A DNA stretch of 17,017 bases from Caldifarciminota bacterium 4484_18 (GCA_002256535.1 NMUJ01000027.1:1-17017), one strand, 5' to 3'. Positions 8,610 to 16,428 are shown, counted from the stretch's first letter. The notes: generated by a model from the sequence alone, not told the origin. Program-made: numbers and translations.

Positions 8610-10313
8610 TTATCTTGGTAGAACTAAGTTAAGGAGTGTACCCACGATGATGGTAAGTGTGATCATTATAGCAACGGATTTGAGCATATCTTTAAGCCCA
8701 AGCTCCTTTGCGAGCGTTGTAAATGTAGCTACACATGGAAAGTATATAGCGAGTATCACTGAGGCGATGATTAGCTGTCGTAGGGTCAACCCCAGTGGCA
8801 CGAGCATACCAACTGCTACGTCTTTACGAAGGAATCCGATAAGTAGGGCACCTACTGTCTCCTGGGGTAACCCAAACAACCCAGTAACTATAGGGGCAGC
8901 GAGTTTACCCATAATTTGGATTATACCCAACGTATATAGTACGTTGACAATGAAGACACCAAGCAACACGAATGGTACCGCTTCTTTGAGGAACCATTTA
9001 ACACGCATCCATATCTTCTTAGCTACTGTCTTCATGTAGGGTGGGCGATATGGTGGTATATCCACAAATATTTCGGGACTTTCACCTTTAAGGATACGGT
9101 TCAATAGGATACCCAATCCAACCCATATGATAAACAGTGTACCGAAGACAGTGCCCAGCCCTTTAGCACCGTACTTACCTACAAGCCCAGCTATCATCGC
9201 AATCTGTGCCATACATGGCACAGCTATCGCCATAATAGTGGCAGCTATGAAGCGTTCACGTCGTGTCTCAAGTATACGTGTAGATAATGATCCTGGTACA
9301 TTACAACCCAATCCCAACAGCATCGGTATTATTCCGAGCCCATGTAGGCCGAGTCGATGCATGAAGGTATCCACCAACACTGCAAGTCTTGGCAAGTACC
9401 CAGAATCCTCCAACAACGACAATATGAGGTAAAACGCAAAAATATAAGGTAACACAGCAGCAAATGGTACATACAAACCGGTGGTGAGTAAGCCCATCGA
9501 TTCCATGAATTCTATATTTCCGTCGATAAGCTCTCCGATTAATATCCCGTGTAGGAGACCCGATCCCCCGAGCAAAGCCGAAAGCTTGAGCATTAATGGT
9601 GCCCAGAGATGTTCGAATAATGGATCAAAGATTAAGCCGATTAGACCTTCACCTATAAAGCGGATGAGTCTAAAACTAAGGTACAGTACAATCAACGCTA
9701 TGGGTATACCGGTGAATGGTCTTACAGAGGCATCAGCAAGCCGCTCCCATACAGTGTGATGACGATGTGTAACCTGTTGGACCTGGCTCACAATTTGGCC
9801 AATGGTTTCCCATTTATCCTGATATGTGAATTCAGACGGGCAGGCTTCATCTAACCTCGAAACAAGCTCCTTTATGCCTTCACCGGTGATTGCACATGTT
9901 GGGATACAGGGTACACCTAATAGCTCTTCCAGTTGTTTCACGTCTATCTTTACCCCCTTATGCTTAGCTTCATCCCATAAGTTGAGTGCGATGATCAATG
10001 GTTTACCTATCCTGATGAGATCAAGCGTTAGGTTGAGGCTACGCTCGAGGTTGGTGGCATCGGCCACATTTATGATGAGATCAGCTTCTTCAACCATAGC
10101 AACAGCTACCTCCTCAGCACGTGAGGTAGGATCTAAACTATAGGTACCTGGGGCATCGACAACCTCTACACGTTCACCTCTGTATCGCATCGTACCTTTT
10201 GTGTATTCAACAGTAGTACCGGGGTAGTTGGAGGTAATGACATTAACCCCAGTAAGTCGCGTAAAGATCACACTTTTACCTACATTGGGGCTTCCCATAA
10301 GTAAGATTCTCAT
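8610..10313 (-). CDS. feoB: FeoB, ferrous iron transporter with N-terminal G domain
   Basis: FeoB imports Fe(II) across the inner membrane; its G domain binds GTP. The 567-residue protein has G1 GSPNVGKS, G2 in NYPGTTVE, G3 DAPGTYS, G4 NLWD and G5 in the CAITGEG area within the first 150 residues. The membrane part follows with both gate motifs: LGLGCNVPG and FPCVATFTTLAKELG. It is shorter than E. coli FeoB (773) but within the range of the family, and I see no break. The ATG overlaps the feoA stop by 4 nt. It is the last gene of a regulator-feoA-feoB operon. Confidence 0.96.
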   Translation of the reverse strand: MRILLMGSPNVGKSVIFTRLTGVNVITSNYPGTTVEYTKGTMRYRGERVEVVDAPGTYSLDPTSRAEEVAVAMVEEADLIINVADATNLERSLNLTLDLIRIGKPLIIALNLWDEAKHKGVKIDVKQLEELLGVPCIPTCAITGEGIKELVSRLDEACPSEFTYQDKWETIGQIVSQVQQVTHRHHTVWERLADASVRPFTGIPIALIVLYLSFRLIRFIGEGLIGLIFDPLFEHLWAPLMLKLSALLGGSGLLHGILIGELIDGNIEFMESMGLLTTGLYVPFAAVLPYIFAFYLILSLLEDSGYLPRLAVLVDTFMHRLGLHGLGIIPMLLGLGCNVPGSLSTRILETRRERFIAATIMAIAVPCMAQIAMIAGLVGKYGAKGLGTVFGTLFIIWVGLGILLNRILKGESPEIFVDIPPYRPPYMKTVAKKIWMRVKWFLKEAVPFVLLGVFIVNVLYTLGIIQIMGKLAAPIVTGLFGLPQETVGALLIGFLRKDVAVGMLVPLGLTLRQLIIASVILAIYFPCVATFTTLAKELGLKDMLKSVAIMITLTIIVGTLLNLVLPR

Positions 10314-10549
10314 CGATCAACCTCGACAATGATCTTGCTTGCCATACCAAACCCTATCGCTACTTGAGCACCACCGATATCGAGCACCACTGGGCCACGC
10401 ATAAACTGTGTGGTCAATTTGCGTATAACCTTACCTTCACGAATACCAAGTGCGTACAACCTACGAATTAAGCCACGTCCACCCTGTATCTGGACGACAC
10501 GACAGGGTTCACCAGGATACGCGTTTACTAATGGTATACGTACCATCAT
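10310..10549 (-). CDS. feoA: FeoA, small SH3-like partner of FeoB
   Basis: The 79-residue protein is a typical FeoA: GEPCRVVQIQGG, RRLYALGIREGKVI and a final strand block with IGFGMASKIIVE. FeoA is a cytosolic SH3-like protein that supports FeoB activity. It overlaps the upstream regulator and downstream feoB by 4 nt each. There are two adjacent ATG codons; either the one at 10549 or the next at 10546 could start translation. Confidence 0.93.
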   Translation of the reverse strand: MMVRIPLVNAYPGEPCRVVQIQGGRGLIRRLYALGIREGKVIRKLTTQFMRGPVVLDIGGAQVAIGFGMASKIIVEVDR

Positions 10550-11028
10550 CTCTGTTTTACTCTGAGTGGACAGATTACCGAACGTTTACCTGTCTCCAGG
10601 TAATGATGGAGACCTTTTAACCAGTAAGGAGTGACATCTGGACACTCTTCGACAAATTCAAGGAACTTAACCAACCGAGCTAACGCCTTCTCACTTATGT
10701 GATGCTCAAGTATGCAAGCCGTCCGTTCAGCGGAGTTGGAGTCAAGTCCCAGTATATCGCGAAAGAAACGCGTAAGAATTGTGTGACGTTCATAAATCTG
10801 TGTGGCTCGTTCCATACCTTTATCAGTTAAACTTATATAACCATAAGGCTCATGCTCAACCAACCCGCGACGTACAAGCATTTTCACAGCATTCACAACA
10901 GAAGCTGGCGTAACCCCCAAACGACGTGCAACATCACGTACACGAACTACCTTCGATTCGCGCGATAATAACCAGATCGCCTCGAGATAATCCTCCAAAC
11001 TCGACGTCAGCTTACCTTTACCCCTCAT
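10546..11028 (-). CDS. DtxR/MntR-family metal-dependent repressor
   Basis: The 160-residue protein has the N-terminal winged helix (VRDVARRLGVTPASVVNAVKMLVRRGLV, about 24-52, then a GYISLTDKG wing) and the dimerisation/metal domain (ERHTILTRFFRDILGLD, then ACILEHHIS). The C-x-x-E-H arrangement in ACILEHH matches the iron-type DtxR site (C102, E105, H106 in DtxR). The N-terminal ligand position reads LEDYL with Asp as in MntR rather than Met. There is no C-terminal SH3 domain. As first gene of the feoAB operon it is most likely the iron-responsive repressor of this operon. The start at 11028 follows a TTGACA promoter. Confidence 0.92.
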   Translation of the reverse strand: MRGKGKLTSSLEDYLEAIWLLSRESKVVRVRDVARRLGVTPASVVNAVKMLVRRGLVEHEPYGYISLTDKGMERATQIYERHTILTRFFRDILGLDSNSAERTACILEHHISEKALARLVKFLEFVEECPDVTPYWLKGLHHYLETGKRSVICPLRVKQR

Positions 11029-11030
11029 AA

Positions 11031-11044
11031 TTAAACATATTTAA
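11031..11044. promoter_or_regulatory. Inverted repeat in the regulator's leader, possible operator
   Basis: TTAAA-CATA-TTTAA is an inverted repeat directly before the DtxR-type gene, between its -10 region and start codon. A self-repressing metal regulator often binds here, but the half-site is not the known DtxR (TTAGG) consensus, so this is only a candidate. Confidence 0.35.
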
Positions 11045-11072
11045 TATAATAAGGTAAGTCTAAAATTGTCAA
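11044..11072 (-). promoter_or_regulatory. Predicted promoter of the regulator-feoA-feoB operon
   Basis: TTGACA (11072-11067) is followed after 17-19 bp by TTATAT/TATATT on the minus strand. It is divergent from, and 24 bp away from, the plus-strand promoter of the structured RNA. Confidence 0.6.
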
Positions 11073-11095
11073 GCTTATCTATTGCAGATGTGGGG

Positions 11096-11123
11096 TTGAC
11101 ATCGAAATTAATAAGGTTATTTT
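11096..11123 (+). promoter_or_regulatory. Predicted promoter of the structured RNA
   Basis: A perfect TTGACA (11096-11101) is followed after 16 bp by TATTTT (11118-11123). The expected start, about 7 nt downstream, coincides with the first G of the closing stem at 11130. This phasing supports a transcript that begins exactly at the stem. Confidence 0.6.
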
Positions 11124-11129
11124 AATAAT

Positions 11130-11247
11130 GGAGCTCCGGTGGCGACGGTGGGGTTGGTTTTACCCTCCACGTCGACTCGCAGGTAAGTGTTAGCCTCGTC
11201 TGTGGGGCGCTTCCTGTGCGTACGGATCGTCGCCGGAGCTCCCTTTT
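11130..11247 (+). ncRNA. Unassigned structured RNA of about 115 nt, free RNA or leader of the EamA gene
   Basis: The 5' arm 11130-11147 (GGAGCTCCGGTGGCGACG) pairs with the 3' arm 11228-11242 (CGTCGCCGGAGCTCC): 15 bp with one 3-nt bulge. Inside are two nested elements: a hairpin at about 11149-11171 (GTGG, GGT, loop, ACC, CCAC) and a longer stem at about 11178-11223 in which CGCA/TGCG, GG/CC and AAGTG/CGCTT pair. TTTTT follows at 11243-11247. It is more GC-rich than its AT-rich flanks. I checked by eye for SRP RNA, 5S rRNA, tRNA, 6S and common riboswitch cores and recognise none securely. The two ends faintly recall a 5S terminal helix, but the conserved CCGAAC core is not there. It could act alone or attenuate the transporter that begins 13-28 nt later. 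Confidence 0.65.
11228..11247 (+). terminator. Intrinsic terminator formed by the closing stem and TTTTT
   Basis: The 3' arm of the 15-bp closing stem is followed directly by CTTTTT. The whole structured RNA sits in the loop, so termination would depend on the closing stem forming. Confidence 0.55.
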
Positions 11248-11274
11248 TAGTATAGGCGATTGTTCATCTATCTT

Positions 11275-11691
11275 ATGAAAATGGGTAATTGGTTTATTTT
11301 CGGGTTGCTCACGTTGCTACTGTGGGGTATATGGGGGTTTCTACCAAAGGTTGCCACCCGCTATATTGATCCTCTAAGTGTGTTAGTATTCCAGACTGTT
11401 GGTAGCATACTGGTGACCATTGTGGTATTAGCTACAATAGGTTTTAGACCCGAACTCCATACGAAAGGAGTAACACTTGCAATAGCCACAGGTATAATTG
11501 GTACATTAGGTACGATATCTTTTCTATATTCGATCGCCAAAGGCAAAGCATCGATTGTGGTGACAATGACTGCATTATATCCCATAGTTACGGTAATACT
11601 TAGCCTTCTCATACTCAAGGAATTTATCACAATAAAGCAGGGTATTGCAATAATACTGGCACTTACTGCAATGGTACTGTTTGCGGGTTAA
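11275..11691 (+). CDS. Small EamA-type (drug/metabolite transporter) membrane protein
   Basis: The protein has about 138 residues, with five hydrophobic helices and an EamA-domain pattern: WGIWGFLPKVA after the first half-helix, TLGTISFLYSIAKGKASIV, TALYPIVTVILSLLILKE and the final helix. A single EamA unit is half of the ten-helix transporters, so it probably works as a dimer. The substrate is unknown. The start is uncertain: TTG 11260, ATG 11275 and ATG 11281 are in frame and none has a good ribosome binding site. It is the only protein gene on the plus strand and its stop lies 5 nt from the stop of the convergent antiporter. It may be expressed by readthrough from the RNA promoter upstream. 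Confidence 0.85.
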   Translation: MKMGNWFIFGLLTLLLWGIWGFLPKVATRYIDPLSVLVFQTVGSILVTIVVLATIGFRPELHTKGVTLAIATGIIGTLGTISFLYSIAKGKASIVVTMTALYPIVTVILSLLILKEFITIKQGIAIILALTAMVLFAG

Positions 11692-11696
11692 ACAAT

Positions 11697-12839
11697 TTAA
11701 TACGACCGTGAGTGTGCTCCCCCATATAACCTGTAGAGTAGCAGTGGTGCAAACACTGCGGTGACAAGTACCATAACCACTGTGGCGTTAAACAACGATG
11801 GCCCTATATATCCATATGATAGAGCAAGTGTACCAACAATAAGGGCGACCTCACCACGTGGTGTCATACCCACACCTATCTTGAGCGATGTGCGGGTATC
11901 GAGTTTGGCCAACTTCGCACCCCCCATAGCGCCAAACATTTTTAGCAATATAGCAAGCAGCACAAATGATAGTACAAAGGTTGGGTTAATAACCAAATGA
12001 CGTAGGTTGGCTTCTAATCCCACATTTACGTAGAATATGGGGCCAAACATCACTTCAGAGAAGGTTTCCATACCGGTGGCTATCCTACGTTGTAACCTCG
12101 TACGTGCCAGAAATAATCCCGCAAGATATGCACCTGTGATCGAAGCTATACCCACCGAGTGTGCCGACCATGCATATATGAATGCGAGAGATAGACTAAC
12201 GGCTATTTCTATATAGGGGAGATGTGATCTCTCAACCCAATACATAAGTGGTGGAAGTAGAAAATAACCGATTAAGCTGGCTACAATAAGGTAAGCGAAT
12301 AACTTGATCACCGTAATGGCGATACTCGTTTGTACGCCCGCAACCGCAAATATAAATGTAAGCAATAATACACCTATGATATCATCAAGCACGGCAGCAC
12401 TTAAGATGATGGTACCTTCGACTGATCGCAGTTTACCCACCCCATGCAGCACAGCAACAGTTATGCTGACACTTGTGGCAGTGAGTATCGTACCAACTAT
12501 GAGCCCTTGTACAAGCAATAGGTGGGATATCATACTAAGTATGAAGCCACCGATAAACGGTAACATTACACCACCTATTGCGACAAACATAGAGGTAACC
12601 TTCTGTTTACGTAGCAGAGAAATGTCAGTTTCCAACCCCGCTATGAATAATAGAATATTGACCCCGATGATCGCAAGTGCATGGATGACTTCATCACTCT
12701 CCATAAACCCGATAAGAGTGGGCCCCAGTATCAAGCCAGTGACTATCATACCAATGATTGGTGGCACCCGTATGCGGGTGGATAAGAGCGCAAACACTTT
12801 TGCCAAGATAATGATGATCGCCAAGTGTAGTAGTAACAT
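11697..12839 (-). CDS. CPA2-family cation/proton antiporter (Kef/NapA-like), no regulatory domains
   Basis: The 380-residue membrane protein has the CPA2 pattern: RVPPIIGMIVTGLILGP near the N-terminus, LLFIAGLETD, the ATSVSITVAVL helix-break motif, the ion-site aspartates in AAVLDDIIGVLLL (about 151-152), and MTPRGEVALIV in the C-terminal helix bundle. Two adjacent Asp suggest electrogenic exchange, as in NapA/NhaA-type proteins. It ends without TrkA-N/RCK domains. It lies 54 nt downstream of a second antiporter gene in the same direction. It appears complete, and Na+ or K+ is the likely ion; sequence alone does not tell which. Confidence 0.92.
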   Translation of the reverse strand: MLLLHLAIIIILAKVFALLSTRIRVPPIIGMIVTGLILGPTLIGFMESDEVIHALAIIGVNILLFIAGLETDISLLRKQKVTSMFVAIGGVMLPFIGGFILSMISHLLLVQGLIVGTILTATSVSITVAVLHGVGKLRSVEGTIILSAAVLDDIIGVLLLTFIFAVAGVQTSIAITVIKLFAYLIVASLIGYFLLPPLMYWVERSHLPYIEIAVSLSLAFIYAWSAHSVGIASITGAYLAGLFLARTRLQRRIATGMETFSEVMFGPIFYVNVGLEANLRHLVINPTFVLSFVLLAILLKMFGAMGGAKLAKLDTRTSLKIGVGMTPRGEVALIVGTLALSYGYIGPSLFNATVVMVLVTAVFAPLLLYRLYGGAHSRSY

Positions 12840-12893
12840 AAGCTAACCTATAAACTCTATAGGACAAAGAGATTTGTCAACTTACACGTATGT

Positions 12894-14009
12894 TTATTTC
12901 TTATGTAGTTCGCCAGCTTTTGTGATCGCAATTTTCGTACATATGGGGCCGATGATTTCGAACACGATGGTGGTTGCAGCTATGATGGTTAGTATAATAG
13001 AGGAGATCCTCACCCCACTGGGGCCGAGTGGTACAAACTCACGATTTACGAGGTAGGCTAAACCTACCGCTACACCAGCTTGAGATAGTATACCCAACCC
13101 CAGGTATTTTCGGATAGTGGGTGGCTGTTTGCCGATGGTTGCACTTAACCATGCGCCACCTATCTTGCCGCTGCTCCTACATACTATGTAGATCATACCG
13201 AGTAGACCTATTTTAAGTAGTAACGAAAAGTCAAGATGTGCACCCGCTAATGCAAAGAAACATACATAAAATGGCAGTATAAATATTTGTAACGAGAAAT
13301 GTAGCAATTTAGATAACCCAACACAGATGAGTATCACCCCTATACTAACAGGTAGAAGGGTTTCAGGTGCACCTATCTTTTGGGTAGAGAATCCCAACAA
13401 CCAGCCGAGCGTACCACCGATACCGACTGCGAGCAGTATTTCAAGCAGTGGCTTACCAATCATACCAGCTACCGAGAGATGTATATTACCTACCAATACC
13501 TTAGCGTATGAAGCAGCAAACACGTATATCATTATTGCGAGTGCATCATCAACCCCAACAACTATGAGTAAGGCTTTAGTTAATGGGCCATCAGCTTTAT
13601 ACTCCTGTAATACCGCTACGGTACCAGCAGGTGCGGATGCGGGTGCAAGTGCACCAAACAACAAAGCTAACGCTATATCATGGGTTAATAACCATACACC
13701 GATGAAAACCAGGATGAATGCACCAAACAATTGAGCAAGTATTACCGAAATTATGCCACCACCCAACCGCCTAAGTGTAGCTACCGTAATCTCAACCCCA
13801 ATGATGAAACCGATCAGTCCAAGCGTAATATCGGAGATGAACCCCACTCTTTCTAAGAAGTCGGGTGTGAACAATTTTAACCCAGATTGACCCAAGATTG
13901 CACCTATAATGAGCCACCCCACCACTGATGGTAGCCTGAGCTTGTTGATAAGCTTTGCCCCTATCACACCGATTACGATGAGAATACCTATTGCAAGGAG
14001 TTCGTTCAT
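12894..14009 (-). CDS. Second CPA2-family cation/proton antiporter, with a probable in-frame internal deletion
   Basis: The protein is about 371 residues from ATG 14009 (a TTG at 14015 is also in frame). It has RLPSVVGWLIIGAILG, LIGFIIGVEI, the APASAPAGTVAVLQEY break motif, VGVDDALAIMIY with the two ion-site aspartates, and ILSQAGVAVGLAYL. It is distinct from its neighbour, so this is a pair of different subfamilies rather than a tandem copy. Between LSKLLHFSLQI and LPFYVCFFALAGAHLDF about 25-30 residues that relatives have, including a membrane helix (usually LLxNMxxGF), are absent without frame change. That would alter topology, so activity is doubtful as written. The CBS-domain gene lies just upstream. 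Confidence 0.88.
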   Translation of the reverse strand: MNELLAIGILIVIGVIGAKLINKLRLPSVVGWLIIGAILGQSGLKLFTPDFLERVGFISDITLGLIGFIIGVEITVATLRRLGGGIISVILAQLFGAFILVFIGVWLLTHDIALALLFGALAPASAPAGTVAVLQEYKADGPLTKALLIVVGVDDALAIMIYVFAASYAKVLVGNIHLSVAGMIGKPLLEILLAVGIGGTLGWLLGFSTQKIGAPETLLPVSIGVILICVGLSKLLHFSLQIFILPFYVCFFALAGAHLDFSLLLKIGLLGMIYIVCRSSGKIGGAWLSATIGKQPPTIRKYLGLGILSQAGVAVGLAYLVNREFVPLGPSGVRISSIILTIIAATTIVFEIIGPICTKIAITKAGELHKK

Positions 14010-14100
14010 GATCAACCGTTGTGATTAAAATGAGAAATCCCGATGAAAAGTCAATTAATTTAAATTTTGTTCAACGTTTAAGTTACACTCGCAAGGTGGT

Positions 14101-14559
14101 CTATTCTTTGAGCCCCTTCGTTACCAGCTTTTCCAACCACACTATGAGCATCTCGAGCAGGTTAATCTCACCTATCACATGGAGGTTGTCATCAACTACA
14201 GGTAGTTCCTCGATATTATGATCTATCATCCGCCGTAGTACGTCTTCCAATGGTTCATCATCTTTTGCATAGATTAGCGTACCGGTGACCATATCTTCTG
14301 CGGTCTTCACAGATAACAGTTTAGATGTACGATAGCCGAGCGTATCGAGGGTTGCAAGGGTTGGAAAAGCCACGTTTATAATATCGTGTATGGTGACCAT
14401 ACCTATGAGCCGTTCATCGTCATCTACTACATAGATTGAACGTGTTTTGGGATCCGTTGTTATAGCGAGTACAAGCTCAGGTAGTGTTTCATCCTTATGT
14501 ACGACGACGGGACGTTCGACGATAAGCTTACGTGCACGTGCGACGGTTAATTTTTTCAC
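14101..14559 (-). CDS. Two-CBS-domain protein
   Basis: The 152-residue soluble protein consists of two CBS motifs: residues about 15-65 (DETLPELVLAI, RSIYVVDDDERLIGMVTIHDI) and about 87-140 (AEDMVTGTLIYAKDDEPLEDVLRRM, IEELPVVDDNLHVIGEINLLEML). CBS pairs form a Bateman module that binds adenine nucleotides and often controls transporters. The GTG start at 14559 is preceded by AAGGGTAAGG. It lies 13 nt after the GYD-domain gene and about 90 nt before the antiporters on the same strand, so gating or sensing for them is a reasonable inference, not shown by the sequence. Confidence 0.88.
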   Translation of the reverse strand: MKKLTVARARKLIVERPVVVHKDETLPELVLAITTDPKTRSIYVVDDDERLIGMVTIHDIINVAFPTLATLDTLGYRTSKLLSVKTAEDMVTGTLIYAKDDEPLEDVLRRMIDHNIEELPVVDDNLHVIGEINLLEMLIVWLEKLVTKGLKE

Positions 14560-14572
14560 CTTACCTTACCCT

Positions 14573-14869
14573 TTACAGCTCTTTCGTGAGCTCAACAAAC
14601 CGCCTGTAAGGGATGGCGGTCCAGCTCTCAGCTTTTAGTGCCCCCATAGCGAGGCTGACCATCGATACCTTAGCAGCTACTTCTTCGTTGGGCGCTTCGT
14701 AGATATCCAGAAAATCGTACGGTCCAAGCAATGCATAGTGGCAGATGAATTTCACCTCGGGGCAGAGTTCCTTCACCTTCTTACGCCATTCCTCCCCTAT
14801 AGTGGCACGTTCCTTCATACGTTGGGTTATTTCAGGTGTTAGTTTGGTCATCAACACATACGTGGGCAT
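14573..14869 (-). CDS. GYD-domain-like small protein
   Basis: The 98-residue protein has the pattern of the GYD family (ferredoxin-like fold): MPTYVLMTKLTPE at the N-terminus, a charged helix, then CHYALLGPYDFLDIYEAPNEEVAAKVSMV (the family's GxYD signature, here GPYD) and a C-terminal AWTAIPYRRF. The ATG at 14869 is chosen because GGAGG sits 4 nt upstream; a longer reading from 14908 has no such site. GYD proteins have no settled function; many are dimeric alpha-beta barrels. It is first in a probable unit with the CBS gene 13 nt downstream. Confidence 0.82.
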   Translation of the reverse strand: MPTYVLMTKLTPEITQRMKERATIGEEWRKKVKELCPEVKFICHYALLGPYDFLDIYEAPNEEVAAKVSMVSLAMGALKAESWTAIPYRRFVELTKEL

Positions 14870-14873
14870 CTTA

Positions 14874-14878
14874 CCTCC
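14874..14878 (-). promoter_or_regulatory. Ribosome binding site of the GYD-domain gene
   Basis: GGAGG within AAAGGAGG lies 4 nt before ATG 14869 and decides this start over an upstream alternative. Confidence 0.7.
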
Positions 14879-14988
14879 TTTCTTTTTAGTAAAGTTAGGG
14901 AACCACATCCATCGTCAACTGTAAGCACGCCGTTCTTTAAAATATGCGATATCTGGACCGACGGACTAATGAAAGTAACCTAAGCGCA

Positions 14989-15423
14989 TCACTTCAACAT
15001 CCACGGTCCTGGTACTATGCGCCATCCCCATAGGTATTCGAGTACCGTCCATGCAGTAAGCAACAACGCCAACGCATATCCCATATTTTCATCCTCCCTA
15101 CGTGTACGTGTCATCCTGTAGCCGAACACAATCGCTAACAACAGAAATATTGCGCAACTTGGATACGTTATCCATGATGTACGGCCCATAAACTCGTACT
15201 CGTTGATCATCACAAAATGTAACCCCCATATCGCAGCAAATGTAGCCATCGCAAACCTCATTCCCACGGGTATATAGTGTCCTAAGCTTAACACCAACGT
15301 GATAAAAATTGTAACCCCCAACAGTGGCCACATCTGCCAGCTGGCCAAATCGAACATACCCATGTGTTCAGCCACCTCACCCACAGCCGCCCATAGGAAT
15401 ATACCCAGATTGCCAACACCCAC
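14989..15423 (-). CDS. Unrecognised membrane protein with about five helices
   Basis: I do not recognise this 144-residue protein. It has about five hydrophobic segments (residues about 1-21, 31-51, 54-73, 83-103 and 114-133), a charged loop TRTRREDEN before the last helix and a Trp-rich end (LEYLWGWRIVPGPWMLK). The first usable start is GTG 15423. AAAGGGG lies about 14 nt upstream, farther than ideal, so the true N-terminus may differ or be affected by another loss like those nearby. It lies 52 nt downstream of the omptin-like barrel gene on the same strand. Confidence 0.6.
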   Translation of the reverse strand: MGVGNLGIFLWAAVGEVAEHMGMFDLASWQMWPLLGVTIFITLVLSLGHYIPVGMRFAMATFAAIWGLHFVMINEYEFMGRTSWITYPSCAIFLLLAIVFGYRMTRTRREDENMGYALALLLTAWTVLEYLWGWRIVPGPWMLK

Positions 15424-15475
15424 AGTATGCAGGTTAACCCCTTTCTACCTGCTCTTCCCATCACTTAACCCGATA

Positions 15476-16422
15476 CTAAAACCTACAGCTTAATGTCACC
15501 CCCACATGCCATACGTAAGAGTTTACGGTATGTTTGAACTCATCGGTTTTATCGATCAGCTCACCATCCACGTAATGTTCCTGAAATATCGTACCTTCAG
15601 CCTCCAAATCTAAGTATTCACCGTATATCCATAGCCACCAATTAGATAATGGGTTACATCCGAAACTCAAACTCGCCATCCATGCCCTACCATCCATTTC
15701 CAGTTAAGTGTATCCTTGTAAGATAGATCCATATACCCAGGTCCGTATGGTCCATATCCAACCTGGTCAACATTCCACGATGACGATTTAAGTGCGAACC
15801 GCCTCCAGCCCCCCACAACTCCCAACCCCATGATATCGCCTGCCACCACATTATGCGTATAGTTTATATCCAAAAAGCTACCGTAATCCAACCTCGTATC
15901 CGATGTCGAGTATATATCCTTACCCGAGTGGTACCATGGTGTAAACGGTGGTGTCGCACTACCGTTTAATGAACCGTCATCCGCCAGATCATAGATGGTA
16001 TTGATATACTCCACATCCTTTTCTATCCAGTCCGAATCCTCCATCTTACCAGCAGCTCTGTCCAGCTTCGTAAGCCACACGAATTTCAATCTCGCCATAT
16101 CCAGGTGAGGGGTTGCTTTCACCCCTATAGTTACCTCAGCACCCGTCCATAGGTTATCCAACGGCCACAGCAGCTCACTCTCTATATGGCCACCATACTC
16201 GGGTGGATTGTAAGCTTCAAAATAGAATCTCGTTTGCCCCTTCATCTGTGCACCACTTATCCTTATGTCCATATAGGCGAGGTCACCAAACGCAAACTTC
16301 ACCGCTTCACTGATACTTTCACGTCTACTTTCTTCATGCTCTATATCTATGGCTATCAACTTTTGTCCCATCACACCGATAAATAGCATTGCAAGTATCA
16401 CAACCGATATTTTATTAAACAT
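15476..16422 (-). pseudogene. Omptin-like outer-membrane beta-barrel protein, broken by an apparent deletion
   Basis: The ATG at 16422 has AAGGAGG 6 nt upstream and opens a Sec signal peptide (hydrophobic core SVVILAMLFIGVMG). The mature part alternates as beta strands and has features of omptin-like barrels: SELLWPLDN, GKMEDSDW, and SGKDIYSTSDTRLDYGSFLDINYTH. The frame stops after NWKWMVGHGWRV at about 15670. One frame away the barrel resumes with MASLSFGCNPLSNWWLWIYG, EYLDLEAEGTIFQEHYVDGE and ends in GVTLSCRF; a terminal Phe is the usual barrel assembly signal. Roughly 50 residues seem missing. Whether it is a protease is unknown; the second omptin catalytic pair would lie in the missing part. 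The VWA gene stop is 14 nt upstream. Confidence 0.7.
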
Positions 16423-16428
16423 CTTCTG

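Noticed and set aside
8572..9039. Plus-strand open frame opposite feoB
   Set aside because: It is antisense to a fully conserved feoB, has no ribosome binding site and no recognisable domain.
11130..11247. 5S rRNA gene
   Set aside because: The length and the GGTGGCGAC / GTCGCC ends resemble a 5S terminal helix, and CCTGTG..TA near the 3' end is suggestive, but the conserved CCGAAC and GGAAGTTAAG core is not present and helix II does not pair. A covariance search should settle it.
11130..11247. Signal recognition particle RNA
   Set aside because: Size and long closing stem fit, but no GGAA-type tetraloop with the conserved asymmetric loop is visible on either strand.
12304..12846. Plus-strand open frame opposite the first antiporter
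   Set aside because: It mirrors a conserved membrane protein and has the Ser/Thr/Pro-rich composition typical of antisense to hydrophobic codons.
14016..14100. Promoter for the second antiporter
   Set aside because: TTGACT at 14054-14049 and TTTAAT at 14029-14024 are 19 bp apart, too wide to claim; the genes may be read from upstream.
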